From contig CAVPSX010000012.1 in the NCBI GenBank assembly GCA_963708515.1, positions 485,321-549,320 on the forward strand: 64,000 bases of DNA, written 5' to 3'. Origin of the DNA: JAPLJM01 sp963708515. GTDB lineage: Bacteria > Desulfobacterota > Syntrophia > Syntrophales > Fen-1087. The notes beneath the pieces were generated by a model. That model was given only the letters and a program-made list of their open reading frames with translations, searched no databases and had not been told where the DNA came from. Positions 35,239 to 43,770 of this stretch are shown piece after piece; the stretch's first letter is position 1; each line of letters opens with the position of its first letter. Both the position numbers and the translations under genes were made by a program.

Positions 35239-35655
35239 TTATGCTTTTTCAATCATCTGCCCCGGCCATACATAGGGCAGATCGTCCGGTTCAGTCCATC
35301 CGAAGGCACCATAGTAATCTCGATCCTTCCGCAGCAGATTAGACCGATGAGACGCATGAAAGGCCTCGTCACCCAACCAGGCAGGATATACGACCTGCCC
35401 ACGTATCTGCTTCTTTGGCATGCTGTTGCAATAACCTCGGCGGACCCACTCGTCAATGGCAATATTGTGATATTGTTTCAGGGCATTAACGTAACCGCGC
35501 CACATGGCCGCTGCTGGATGGTGGCGCCACCCCGAACCCTTCACTGAAATAGCCCGCAGTAACTGAAGCGCCTCGACGCGCTGCTTGCCCAAGCGGCGGT
35601 AATCCAGAATCCTAAGGGATGTCACAAAATCAGGATAAGGCAGAAAGGTTTGCAT
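35239..35655 (-). CDS. Pyrimidine dimer DNA glycosylase-like protein (Pyr_excise/MSMEG_6728 family)
   Basis: 138 residues starting MQTFLPYPDFVTSLRILDYRR. LGKQRVEALQLLRAI, HHPAAAMWRGYVNALKQYHN and HASHRSNLLRKDRDYY fit the Pyr_excise family, which contains T4 endonuclease V. T4 EndoV needs an N-terminal Thr; after Met the order here is Gln-Thr, so activity is uncertain. Monocistronic. The family is often carried on mobile DNA, and a recombinase module lies 450 bases away. Confidence 0.82.
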   Translation of the reverse strand: MQTFLPYPDFVTSLRILDYRRLGKQRVEALQLLRAISVKGSGWRHHPAAAMWRGYVNALKQYHNIAIDEWVRRGYCNSMPKKQIRGQVVYPAWLGDEAFHASHRSNLLRKDRDYYGAFGWTEPDDLPYVWPGQMIEKA

Positions 35656-36102
35656 GGTGGCGTGTCTTTTCGTTCTTGTCGTTCTGCATCTCTGTGACTT
35701 TTCCGACAGCCAGCTTTTGACTAATTCATATCACGAACAATCCGGGAAATGAAGATGCCAGTAATATTTGTGCTTTAGGAAATAAGACCATTAATTACAA
35801 GTTGAAATCCAGCATCTTCAACGAGATCAACGATTTGTGGATAACAAGGAAGGCTTCAATAAATAATTGATGGCCCCTCGGTAAAGTCAAAAGCGACTCC
35901 TTTCATTTTTAGAATCAAAAGTACGCATCAACCGGATAATCCGGGAAAATGAACAAAACTGCCATTTTTATGGCAATTATTGTGCTTTAGGCGTTTTTTT
36001 GCACTAGATTTTACCAGAAAGGACTGGATTTCCTGAGCGAACAGAGCGTTGATGTCCATGCGAACGGCAATAATGCCGTTCTATAATCGAAGGAGACCAG
36101 TC
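35656..36102. repeat. Gene-free region with a repeated motif
   Basis: Two copies of AATCCGGGAAA-ATGAA followed after a short gap by TGCCA and then TTGTGCTTTAGG lie at 35,738-35,779 and 35,938-35,991. They are about 200 bases apart and in the same orientation; the second contains an extra TGCCATTTTTATGGCA palindrome. A perfect TGTGGATAA (DnaA-box-like) lies at 35,835. The region leads into the recombinase module and may hold its operators or recombination sites. Confidence 0.45.
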
Positions 36103-36162
36103 ATGGCAAATACCAAAAATAGCAAGAAAAATGTAAAGCGGAATAAACCCATTGCCGCCTGA
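36103..36162 (+). CDS. Very small basic peptide
   Basis: A 19-codon frame, MANTKNSKKNVKRNKPIAA, with an AAGGAGA ribosome-binding site seven bases before the ATG. Seven of 19 residues are Lys or Arg. It ends six bases before the DUF2924 fragment. The ribosome-binding site and close spacing make translation plausible; function unknown. Confidence 0.4.
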   Translation: MANTKNSKKNVKRNKPIAA

Positions 36163-36168
36163 ATCCAT

Positions 36169-36444
36169 ATGAAGCATCATTTATTCCTCAATGCGAGAAA
36201 GCTTGCCGGTGAACTGGCAGCCCTTTCTGCCCTTGACCGCATAGCGCTAATAGAAAAATGGCGGACTCTATATGACACAGAGCCACCGGGTAGAGTCCGG
36301 AATAATTTTCTCATGCATGCGATCGCTCACCGTATGCAGGAACAGATATTGGGCGGACTGAAACCTGCCACCCGCCGCTTTCTGGAGAAGGCTGCGGAAG
36401 ATAATGTCATCCAGGCAGCGGATGCTGCCTATGATCAGCATTAA
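36169..36444 (+). CDS. DUF2924 protein, N-terminal part
   Basis: 91 residues: ALDRIALIEKWRTLYDTEPPGRVRNNF followed by LMHAIAHRMQEQILGGLKPATRRFLEKAAED is the N-terminal half of DUF2924, a family almost always encoded next to large serine recombinases. The family's C-terminal half is encoded just downstream in another frame, so this is either a split gene or the front of a broken one. In complete proteins both halves form one chain of ~150 residues. Role unknown; the genetic linkage suggests an accessory to the recombinase. Confidence 0.7.
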   Translation: MKHHLFLNARKLAGELAALSALDRIALIEKWRTLYDTEPPGRVRNNFLMHAIAHRMQEQILGGLKPATRRFLEKAAEDNVIQAADAAYDQH

Positions 36445-36626
36445 ACCCGGCACACGGCTGTTGCGTGAGTGGCATGGCGTGACTTATGAGGTGATCATAA
36501 TGGAGGACGGTGTGCAGTGTAATGGCAAACGCTACCGCTTCCCTCTCCAAAGCAGCGCGCGCCATCACCGGTGCACGTTGGTCCGGGCCTCTGTTCTTCG
36601 GGCTGAAAAAGCAGGAGGTTGCATGA
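36429..36626 (+). pseudogene. DUF2924, C-terminal part, with a second frameshift
   Basis: PMISIKPGTRLLREWHGVTY then EVIIMEDGVQCNGKRY is the start of the DUF2924 C-terminal domain. After the TAC at 36,532-36,534 the frame breaks; with one C fewer it continues as ASLSKAARAITGARWSGPLF and FGLKKQEVA and stops at 36,624-36,626, overlapping the recombinase ATG (ATGA). This overlap shows where the true gene ended. Two extra-base shifts (about 36,430 and 36,535) thus separate the pieces. Confidence 0.7.
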
Positions 36627-38254
36627 ATAAACCAATCCTTCGCTGCGCTATCTATACCCGCAAATCCTCGGAAGAGGGGCTGGAGCAGGAGTTCAATTCT
36701 CTGCATGCGCAAAGGGAAGCGTGTGCGGCGTATATTGCCAGCCAGAAGCATGAGGGCTGGCAAGCTGTCAAGACGCACTATGACGATGGCGGATTCAGTG
36801 GCGGTAATATGGAGCGCCCCGCATTGAAACAATTGCTGGAAGATATTGAGGCCGGGAAAGTAAATGCGGTGATCGTGTATAAAGTTGACCGGTTGACCCG
36901 ATCCTTAACCGATTTTGCCAAAATCATCGAGCGTTTCGATAAGCATCGTGTTTCATTCGTCTCGGTCACCCAGCAGTTCAATACGACGAGTTCAATGGGA
37001 AGACTCACACTGAATGTCCTGCTCTCCTTCGCACAGTTTGAACGGGAAGTTACCGGAGAACGTATCCGGGATAAAATTGCCGCCTCCAAGAAAAAGGGGA
37101 TATGGATGGGCGGATTCATCCCACTCGGCTATGACCTCAAGAATCGCCAACTGCTGATCAATGCCAAGGAAGCCCAAACCGTCCAGCATATATACCGTCG
37201 CTACCTGGAGCTTGGATGTGTCCGCCTGCTTAAAGAAGATCTCGACAGGCAGGGTATTCATTCCAAAGTCCGTGGACAGAAAGGCGGTTGTTCATTTTCA
37301 CGCGGGATACTCTATAAGATTCTCTCCAACCCGATCTATATCGGGCAGATACGCCATAAAGGAACCTGCCATCCGGGTCAGCAGGAAGCAATCATCGATC
37401 AGGAATTATGGGAACAGGTGCAGCAGCATATGGCAAGTAACTCGGCAGAACATAAAACACGTTCATGTAATAGCGTCTCCTGTCCACTAACCAACAAATT
37501 GTTCGATGTCTCAGGCGAGCGCCTGGTATCCGTCCACGTTAATAAAAAGGGAAGGCGCTACCGCTATTATATCTCAGAAAGCCTCAGGGCAGACCCGAAA
37601 GATGCTTCATCAAGCGGTTGGCGATTACCGGGACAGGAAATTGAGCAAGTGATCGCGCATGCAGCGTTAGAGATCATCCTTGATGATGTTGCCATTACTG
37701 CCGCGTTACAGGAATCGGGAATCGCGGCACACCACATTCCGTCTGCACTTAATGCGGCCGGAAAGATACAACCCGATGCTGCCGACTTAATCGACAGATT
37801 CGTCCAGCGCGTGGAATTGCGGCAGGATGGGATACGCCTCACGCTATCTCTGGCATCGCTGGTGGCGCTGGAGATGGACTGCAACGCTGTAACCATGGTT
37901 CGCGATATCCCAATGCAGATGAAACGGCGGGGAGTGGAGATGCGGTTGGTAATTGGTGGAACCGGACCGGCCAGAGTGGACCAGGCATTGCTGAAAACCA
38001 TTGTTCGCGCCCATAAATGGTTTAATGATCTGGTATCCGGACGAGTGCACAATATGGCTGAAATCGCATCACAGGAAGGCGTAGACAAGAGCTATGTTTC
38101 CCGGGTGATGAATCTCGCCTTTCTCGCCCCTGACATTACCGAGAGTATCATAACGGGGCGACAGCCTGCCGATCTCAGCGTTGAAAAGCTCATCAAACGG
38201 ATTGATCTACCTCTGGACTGGGCGCAGCAGCATCAGCTCCTGGGTTTCGTCTAA
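36623..38254 (+). CDS. Large serine recombinase
   Basis: 543 residues from MNKPILRCAIYTRKSS. The nucleophilic serine is in the YTRKSS segment; then NSLHAQREAC, GGFSGGNMERPALKQL, VYKVDRLTRS, FDKHRVSFVSVTQQFNT and LLSFAQFEREVTGERIRDK complete the resolvase domain (1-155). A Recombinase domain (~165-280, PLGYDLKNRQLLIN, ILSNPIYIGQIRHKG) and a C-terminal DNA-binding part with an HTH (ASQEGVDKSYVSRVMNLAFL) follow. The ATG at 36,623 has an AGGAGG site; the open frame upstream belongs to DUF2924. The gene looks intact and ends 160 bases before a convergent tRNA-Phe. No other phage or ICE genes remain nearby. Confidence 0.92.
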   Translation: MNKPILRCAIYTRKSSEEGLEQEFNSLHAQREACAAYIASQKHEGWQAVKTHYDDGGFSGGNMERPALKQLLEDIEAGKVNAVIVYKVDRLTRSLTDFAKIIERFDKHRVSFVSVTQQFNTTSSMGRLTLNVLLSFAQFEREVTGERIRDKIAASKKKGIWMGGFIPLGYDLKNRQLLINAKEAQTVQHIYRRYLELGCVRLLKEDLDRQGIHSKVRGQKGGCSFSRGILYKILSNPIYIGQIRHKGTCHPGQQEAIIDQELWEQVQQHMASNSAEHKTRSCNSVSCPLTNKLFDVSGERLVSVHVNKKGRRYRYYISESLRADPKDASSSGWRLPGQEIEQVIAHAALEIILDDVAITAALQESGIAAHHIPSALNAAGKIQPDAADLIDRFVQRVELRQDGIRLTLSLASLVALEMDCNAVTMVRDIPMQMKRRGVEMRLVIGGTGPARVDQALLKTIVRAHKWFNDLVSGRVHNMAEIASQEGVDKSYVSRVMNLAFLAPDITESIITGRQPADLSVEKLIKRIDLPLDWAQQHQLLGFV

Positions 38255-38350
38255 TCCCCTAAGTGGACCGACAAAATACCGAACAGAGAAAACACCTAAT
38301 ATCATGGCCTTAACTTGCTTCAGGCTGGCTTCTCCGGTCAACTTAAATAG

Positions 38351-38377
38351 CTGAGCCCCGCCATTGGCGGGGCTCAG
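38351..38377 (-). terminator. Strong stem-loop between recombinase and tRNA-Phe
   Basis: CTGAGCCCCGCC and GGCGGGGCTCAG form a perfect 12-base stem with a 3-base loop. It lies 40 bases past the 3' end of tRNA-Phe; the T-run is short (CTATTT), so termination is likely but not certain. Confidence 0.55.
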
Positions 38378-38416
38378 GGCGAATAGACCGCAAAATCTCT
38401 CCTGCGGAGGAATTAC

Positions 38417-38492
38417 TGGTGGGCCAGGGCAGAATTGAACTGCCGACACTCGGATTTTCAGTCCGATGCTCTACCGACTGAGCTACCGGCCC
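38417..38492 (-). tRNA. tRNA-Phe (GAA)
   Basis: Complete cloverleaf on the minus strand: acceptor GGGCCGG pairs with CTGGCCC (one G-U), D-arm GCTC...GAGC, anticodon stem TCGGA/TCCGA with loop CTGAAAA giving anticodon GAA, T-loop TTCAATT, discriminator A and an encoded CCA end. Confidence 0.96.
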
Positions 38493-38537
38493 TTTGTAAA
38501 TAGCTTGTCCCGCTTCGGTTGAAAGCGGATTCTGTGC

Positions 38538-39002
38538 CTATATAATATCAGATTCCTTGTCAAGGCCTTTTTTGACCGTCACGACGACGGTGCCGGCAAT
38601 CTTGTCATGCCAGCCCTGCTTCCTGCGGTCGAAGGCAATCCAGATGAATCCCAGATACACAGCCAGTTTGGAAATGAGATAGCCCGTCCACCGCAGAAAG
38701 GCGTGTCCGAACGTCATGGGCTCGCCTGTGGCCTGTACGATACGCAATCCCAGCATCATTTTGCCGGGTGTCTGGCCGACGGATCCATGAAACCAGGTAA
38801 AATAAACCATGTCCAGAAACAGGGCGATCAGGTAATATATCCAGATGACGCCCATATCCATCTCATACCAATCGGGTTGGTTGCCCCCCTGGATCAGCAA
38901 TTCCGCAACAAACAGAGTGATATAAAATATCTGCAGGATCGCCTTGTCGATCCCGTAAGCCACGGCCCGCCGCCAGAATCCTCCGAAACGTTCTGCCGTC
39001 AT
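38538..39002 (-). CDS. RDD family membrane protein
   Basis: 154 residues with three to four membrane segments. Family marks: FWRRAVAYGIDKAIL at the N-terminus, GQTPGKMMLGLRIV in the middle and FDRRKQGWHDKIAGTVVV at the end. Function unknown; some RDD proteins are ion antiporters. Its ATG overlaps the rsmE stop (ATGA), so it is the third gene of prmA-rsmE-RDD. Confidence 0.88.
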   Translation of the reverse strand: MTAERFGGFWRRAVAYGIDKAILQIFYITLFVAELLIQGGNQPDWYEMDMGVIWIYYLIALFLDMVYFTWFHGSVGQTPGKMMLGLRIVQATGEPMTFGHAFLRWTGYLISKLAVYLGFIWIAFDRRKQGWHDKIAGTVVVTVKKGLDKESDII

Positions 39003-39775
39003 GGTTCAGGCCCCGACCCCAGAGATCCGCCCAGGCTTCCCTTTTCATACTGAATAATCGACAGGATCGCCAGCACCGCCGTCTCGACCCTCAGGATCTG
39101 CCTTCCAATGCTGACGGATTGAAAACCTGCTTCTCTGGCCTGATCCACCTCTTCTTTCAAAAACCCCCCCTCGGGTCCCACGACAATGAAGACTTCTTTC
39201 GCCGCCTCCGCATGTTGATGTTTCAATACATCGCTCAATCCGGTTTGCGTTTCCTCTTCCCAGAAAATGATCTTGACGCCCCGGCGCTCCCTGTCGCCTA
39301 TCATTTCCTTAAAGTCAACGCAGGGGCGGATTACCGGCACATCCGCCCGTCCGCATTGCCGGGCCGCTTCCACGGCGATCTTCTGCCACCTTGACGCTTT
39401 CTGCTTTTTTTTGTCGTCCGTGATCTTCGATACACATCGGGCTGATTGAAAAGGGATAATCACGTCTACACCGAGTTCGGTGGCTTTCTGAATGATGAAA
39501 TCCATCTTACCGGCCTTGGGGAGCGCCTGTGATAGCGTGAGGCGAAGGAGTTTGTCCTGAAGCGGATATTTTTTCAGAATCTCGACGACCGTCCGGTTGT
39601 CCTGCATCCGGCGGATCATGGCCTGGTATTCATGCCCCTGTCCGTCGAAAACAACCAGATGATCATTTTTTTTTAAACGCAGGACGGATCTGATGTATGT
39701 CTGGTCCTCCGCCTGTAGCGCACAGAGTAAGCCGACTTCCATCGGGCAAGGCACAAAAATTCGCGGGATGGTCAA
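38999..39775 (-). CDS. rsmE: 16S rRNA (uracil-1498-N3)-methyltransferase
   Basis: About 258 residues. SPOUT-fold methyltransferase acting on the 30S subunit: LTLSQALPKAGKMDFIIQKATELGV, RWQKIAVEAARQCGR, VVGPEGGFLKEEVDQA (SAM knot) and LGRQILRVETA-like IGRQILRVETAVLAIL. The best start is a TTG at 39,775 (reading TIPRIFVPCP next): GGGGAG lies seven bases before it and it overlaps the prmA stop as TTGA. A longer frame begins at an ATG inside prmA. The rsmE-prmA pairing is common in bacteria. Confidence 0.93.
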   Translation of the reverse strand: MTIPRIFVPCPMEVGLLCALQAEDQTYIRSVLRLKKNDHLVVFDGQGHEYQAMIRRMQDNRTVVEILKKYPLQDKLLRLTLSQALPKAGKMDFIIQKATELGVDVIIPFQSARCVSKITDDKKKQKASRWQKIAVEAARQCGRADVPVIRPCVDFKEMIGDRERRGVKIIFWEEETQTGLSDVLKHQHAEAAKEVFIVVGPEGGFLKEEVDQAREAGFQSVSIGRQILRVETAVLAILSIIQYEKGSLGGSLGSGPEP

Positions 39776-40731
39776 TATGCGTCTCCCCCTTTTTTCAGCA
39801 CATAACAGATCCATTCCTTTTCGGTGATCACATGACGGGAGATCAGGGGGAGCGTGATAAAATGGCTCTCTATCTCTTCGCGGTTCTGCTCGATGATGCC
39901 GGAAATGATCAGATAGCCGTCCGGCCCCAGCAAAGAGACCAGATGCGACCGGTGTTTGATGAGAATCTTCGCAGTCAGGTTGGCCACAATCAAATCAAAA
40001 CGTTCATGAATGGTCGCCACATCCCGGTTGATGACCTCGACGCGCTCTTCCACGTCATTGATCGCGACATTTTCGCGGGCGATTTCGGCGGCCTTCTTGT
40101 CGCTGTCCACACACACCACCTTTTGCACGCCCAGTTTCGCACAGGAAATGCCCAGGATCCCCGTTCCGGTTCCGACATCCAGGACGCGCCACTTCCCCAT
40201 CGTTCGTTCCTGCAGTAGCAGGTCTTCGATGGCCTGGAGGCATATCCTGGTCGAAGCATGCTGGCCCGTGCCGAAGGCCATGCCCGGATCAATCTCAATC
40301 ACAATATCGCGGCCTGACGGAGCAAACCGTTCCCAGGTCGGCTTGATCACAATGTTCTTTGTCACCCGCAGCGGCTTGAAATACTTTTTCCAGGCCTCCC
40401 CCCAGTCCGGGTCATCGATTTGCTCCGTCTCGAAGGCGGGCTTCCTGAGATCCGGGAACACCTGTGAAAGGCCCTCAATATAGATTCTCAGAGACTCCAA
40501 TCTGTGTTCGAGACGAATATCAAAAGGCAGGTATGCTTTGAGCGTTTCGCCGGCGGCAGCTTCCGTAAAGCCGTTTGACGATTGCGGGTCCTGTATCTCC
40601 TGAAATACGCCCTGCGCCCCGATTTCCGTCATGAAATTGGACAGGGCGTCGATCAATTCGGGAGGCGCCGTCAACTCGACTTTCAGCCATTTATCCTTGA
40701 GGTCCGTTCCCGTTCCGCTTTGCTTCGGCAT
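39772..40731 (-). CDS. prmA: Ribosomal protein L11 methyltransferase
   Basis: 319 residues. The N-terminal substrate-binding domain (~1-130) is followed by a class I methyltransferase: DPGMAFGTGQHASTRICLQA, VLDVGTGTGILGISCAKLG (SAM motif), VVCVDSDKKA, and FDLIVANLTAKIL with the catalytic-site N-x-L-T variant of NPP. A GAGGAGG site precedes the ATG. First gene of a three-gene operon with rsmE and the RDD protein. Confidence 0.95.
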   Translation of the reverse strand: MPKQSGTGTDLKDKWLKVELTAPPELIDALSNFMTEIGAQGVFQEIQDPQSSNGFTEAAAGETLKAYLPFDIRLEHRLESLRIYIEGLSQVFPDLRKPAFETEQIDDPDWGEAWKKYFKPLRVTKNIVIKPTWERFAPSGRDIVIEIDPGMAFGTGQHASTRICLQAIEDLLLQERTMGKWRVLDVGTGTGILGISCAKLGVQKVVCVDSDKKAAEIARENVAINDVEERVEVINRDVATIHERFDLIVANLTAKILIKHRSHLVSLLGPDGYLIISGIIEQNREEIESHFITLPLISRHVITEKEWICYVLKKGGDAY

Positions 40732-40957
40732 GGCTTCCTCCTCAACGTTGTGTCGCTAATCCCGGCGTCTGCGAAAAAGCCCGGACGCTCAAGTTGTGCT
40801 GCATCCTGCCCCGGCTTTCCTTTATCGTGTGTTCGTATATCCTTTTTTCGGGCATAATTCAAGCAGCTTGAATTATGCAGGGCTTCGTGATAGTCTTCAT
40901 CGGTGTTTTTTCGGGATCAGTCAAGATTGTTGGACTCATAAAAAGTCCGAAGACTGT

Positions 40958-41099
40958 CCCTGTTCGACGGCTTCGTAAAAAGCTCCGCAGGCAAGGCGCG
41001 CAAGCCCCCTCCCTGAGGATTGAGGCGTATATTTACATACGCCTCAATGACCAATGATGAAGCGCAACACCGCATCCGGACTTTTTACACAATCGTCAA
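40958..41099. repeat. Dispersed palindromic element upstream of the siroheme gene
   Basis: The left end CGACGGCTTCGTAAAAAGCT (from 40,965) and the right end CGGACTTTTTACACAATCGT (from 41,076) are imperfect inverse complements. Between them ATTGAGGCGTAT/ATACGCCTCAAT forms a perfect 12-base stem with a 6-base loop. Related half-palindrome at 5,667-5,692. No protein. The upstream gap 40,732-40,957 shows nothing else. Confidence 0.6.
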
Positions 41100-41119
41100 A
41101 ATTTGATGGGTATTGTCAC

Positions 41120-41770
41120 ATGAAGAAATATTACCCGGTCAGTCTGGATATAACAGACAAACGGTGCGTCATCATCGGCGGGGGGGAGGTCGCCCAAAGA
41201 AAGGCGGAGCGGCTGATCGATTGCGGCGCGCAGGTGACCATTGTCAGCAGGACGCTGACCCCGCCATTGGAAGATAGAAAAAAGGCGAACACCATCGAAC
41301 ACATCGATACGGACTATGAGAAGCAGACGCTTCACGGGGCGTTCATGGTCATCGGCGCCACGGACCGGGATGACGTGAACGCGCAGGTCTCACAGGATGC
41401 GCTGTCCCTGGGCATGCTCGTCAATATTGTAGATGATCCGGAAAAATGCAACTTCATCCTGCCGTCGCTGGCGCAGCGGGGCGATCTGTCGATTGCCGTG
41501 TCCACAGGCGGAAAAAGCCCCGCTTTGGCCAGAAAAATCAGAGAAGACCTTCAGCGGCAATATGGCCCAGAATATATGAGCCTGCTTGCGATCATGGGGT
41601 TGCTCAGAAAAAAGATTTTGGCACAGGGAAACGCCTCAGAAGCGAACAAGGCAGTTTTTGAGGCTCTTGTTCGCTCCGATATCCTGCAGGCGATCCGGGA
41701 CGGTAACCGGGGCCTTGTTAGAAAACTAATCCATGATATAAGCGGGATAGATATGGACGTGAGCCTTTGA
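41120..41770 (+). CDS. Precorrin-2 dehydrogenase / sirohydrochlorin ferrochelatase family
   Basis: 216 residues like the N-terminal half of CysG or Met8: YPVSLDITDKRCVIIGGGEVAQRKAERL is the NAD site, then FMVIGATDRDDVNAQVSQDA, LVNIVDDPEKCNFILPS and GDLSIAVSTGGKSPALARKIRE. It oxidises precorrin-2 and may insert iron, leading to siroheme or heme by the alternative route. Stop overlaps the next ATG (TGATG). Head of the siroheme-ccsA-hemA operon; a dispersed repeat ends 21 bases upstream. Confidence 0.93.
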   Translation: MKKYYPVSLDITDKRCVIIGGGEVAQRKAERLIDCGAQVTIVSRTLTPPLEDRKKANTIEHIDTDYEKQTLHGAFMVIGATDRDDVNAQVSQDALSLGMLVNIVDDPEKCNFILPSLAQRGDLSIAVSTGGKSPALARKIREDLQRQYGPEYMSLLAIMGLLRKKILAQGNASEANKAVFEALVRSDILQAIRDGNRGLVRKLIHDISGIDMDVSL

Positions 41771-42585
41771 TGGACCTTCTTTTTTTCAAACTGGCGCTGG
41801 CCGCCTACCTGATTAGTACGCTGGGCTACACGGCCTCGCTGCTGGTCAGAAGGGTCCTGATCGCGAAGGCCTCCACCTGGGTCCTGTTTTCGGCGTTTAC
41901 GCTGCACACGGCTTTTTATCTGACACAACTGATCCTGACGCAGGCCCTCTCCGTCAAGAATTTTCCTGAAGCCCTATCCTTCTTTGCCTGGATCTTATGC
42001 GGCATTTACCTGATCCTGCAGTTGAAGACCAAAACAAGGGTGCTGGGCGCGTTCATTTCGCCTGTCGCATTCCTGCTCATGATCGGGGCGTCCGCACGCA
42101 TCGAAGGACCTGTTTTCATGCCCGAGGCCCTCAAGGGAGGCCTTGTAACGCTTCATGTAACGCTTTCCATCGCGGGCGAAGCCCTCTTTGCACTCGCCTC
42201 CTGCGCCGGGGCCATGTATCTGATTCAAAACCGGTTGATTAAAAGGAAAAGTATAAGCGGTTTCAGCAGGTTATTGCCATCCCTAAAGGAATTGGACAAT
42301 ATCGGTCATCTCTGCCTGCTCTGGGGATTTCCGCTGTTGACGCTGGGTGTCCTGATCGGTTCCATCTGGGCGCGCACTGTTTGGGGCAGCCACTGGCAAT
42401 GGGATCCCAAGCAGATCTGGACGCTTTCCGCCTGGCTGCTGTACGCCTTGCTGCTGCATCAGCGGCTGGCTCTCGGCTGGAAGGGACACCGGATCGCCTT
42501 GTTTTCCGTACTGGCCTTTGTGATTCTTCTCGCCGGATTTTTCATGGAAAAGGTGTTTTTTAACACTCTTCATAACTTTATGTAA
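41770..42585 (+). CDS. CcsA/HemX-type cytochrome c assembly protein
   Basis: About 271 residues with eight predicted membrane segments. The heme-handling WWD-type motif is WGSHWQWDPKQIWTLSAW, with HTAFYLTQ and HVTLSIAGEALF supplying histidines that bracket heme. Such proteins export heme for cytochrome c maturation (system II), and the same family (HemX) is found before hemA. ATG overlaps the previous stop; hemA starts two bases after this gene's stop. Confidence 0.92.
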   Translation: MDLLFFKLALAAYLISTLGYTASLLVRRVLIAKASTWVLFSAFTLHTAFYLTQLILTQALSVKNFPEALSFFAWILCGIYLILQLKTKTRVLGAFISPVAFLLMIGASARIEGPVFMPEALKGGLVTLHVTLSIAGEALFALASCAGAMYLIQNRLIKRKSISGFSRLLPSLKELDNIGHLCLLWGFPLLTLGVLIGSIWARTVWGSHWQWDPKQIWTLSAWLLYALLLHQRLALGWKGHRIALFSVLAFVILLAGFFMEKVFFNTLHNFM

Positions 42586-42587
42586 TC

Positions 42588-43763
42588 ATGAATCTTATCC
42601 TGATCGGTATGAACCATAAAACAGCGCCCCTGGATCTTAGGGAGAGGCTTTCCATCTCCTGTGAAGGGGCCACCCATCCCCTTCGGGAAATCATGAAAAT
42701 CCCGAAGCTGGACGGCGTGATCTATCTGTCCACCTGTAACCGCGTCGAAGTCCTCGCCCAGACGACAGACACCCGGGAAACGGTGGAGCGGTTGCAGGAT
42801 TTCATCCTTCAGCACGGCAACCTGTCCCGGGAAGAACTGGTCCGCTGCCTCTATGTCTGCGAGGATCAGGAGGCGGTCCGCCATCTGTTCCGGGTCACGT
42901 CCAGCCTCGATTCCCTCGTGATGGGCGAACCCCAGATCCTGGGCCAGGTCAAGGATGCCTACCGCCAGGCCGTGGATAACGGGACCACCGGGATTATCCT
43001 GAATAAAATCATGCATTATGCCTTTCGCGTCGCCAAGCGGGTCCGAACGGAAACGGGACTTGCCGCCAACGCCGTATCGGTCAGCTTTGCGGCAGTTGAA
43101 CTGTCCAAAAAGATCTTCGGCGGCCTGCAGGGAAAGACCGTGCTGCTTGTCGGCGCCGGAGAAATGTCGGAACTGGCCGCGCGTCATCTGATCAATTACG
43201 GGGCGGCACAGATCCTCATCGCCAATCGGACCCCGGCACGGGCACAGCAGATGGCCGAAGAATTTCACGGCCGGTCAGTGCCCCTGGACCAGATCGAAGA
43301 AACGCTCAGGGATGTGGATATCGTCATCAGCTCTACCGGCGCCACGGGATATATGATCACGGCCGGCATGGTCGCAGCGGCGCTGCGCCGGCGCAAGAAC
43401 CGCCTGCTTTTCCTGATCGATATCGCCGTCCCCCGGGACATTGATCCCGCCGCCGGGGAAATTGAGAACGTTTTTCTCTATAATATCGATAATCTTCAGG
43501 ATATCGTGGACGAAAATGTCCGGGGCCGCATGCAGGAGGCGCAGAAGGCGGAGGTCATCATCAACGAAGAAGTCTCCCGGTTTACCCGGTGGTACAATAC
43601 GCTGGCGGTGGTGCCGACCATCGTTTCGCTCAAGGAAAAAGCCGATGGCATCCTGCGCGGAGAGATCGACAGATCATCCGCCTGGATGCAGCGCCTGACT
43701 GAGGAAGACCGCAACAATATTGAAATTCTGGCGGGAGCAATCGTCAACAAGATTCTGCACGAG
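42588..43763 (+). CDS. hemA: Glutamyl-tRNA reductase, truncated by the contig junction
   Basis: About 391 genuine residues. It reduces glutamyl-tRNA to glutamate-1-semialdehyde, the first step of tetrapyrrole synthesis. Seen: IGMNHKTAPLDLRERL, the nucleophile in YLSTCNRVEV, SLDSLVMGEPQILGQVKDAY, the NADPH site VLLVGAGEMSELAARHL, IANRTPARA, DIVISSTGA and the dimerisation helix to AIVNKILH. After that the reading frame stays open to 44,252, but the rest (GEQDAQAADGCGGEHHRH...) is antisense to the transporter of the other genome and is not HemA. About 30-50 C-terminal residues of the real protein are missing. Confidence 0.93.
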
Positions 43764-43770
43764 CTCGGCC
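43750..43770. other. Chimeric junction between two genomes
   Basis: To the left, hemA is in frame up to about CTGCAC (43,756-43,760). To the right, the minus-strand transporter is in frame from about GAGCTC (43,761-43,766). GC content, third-codon-position bias and gene families all change here. Confidence 0.85.

Noticed and set aside
26990..35843. TTATCCACA boxes (26,990; 35,835 in reverse) as a replication origin
   Set aside because: Isolated boxes, 9 kb apart, with no cluster, AT-rich unwinding region or dnaA/dnaN/rep gene.
36404..38254. Serine recombinase with a novel 73-residue N-terminal domain
   Set aside because: The extension is the DUF2924 C-terminal region read into the recombinase frame because of an extra base; the true start has its own ribosome-binding site.
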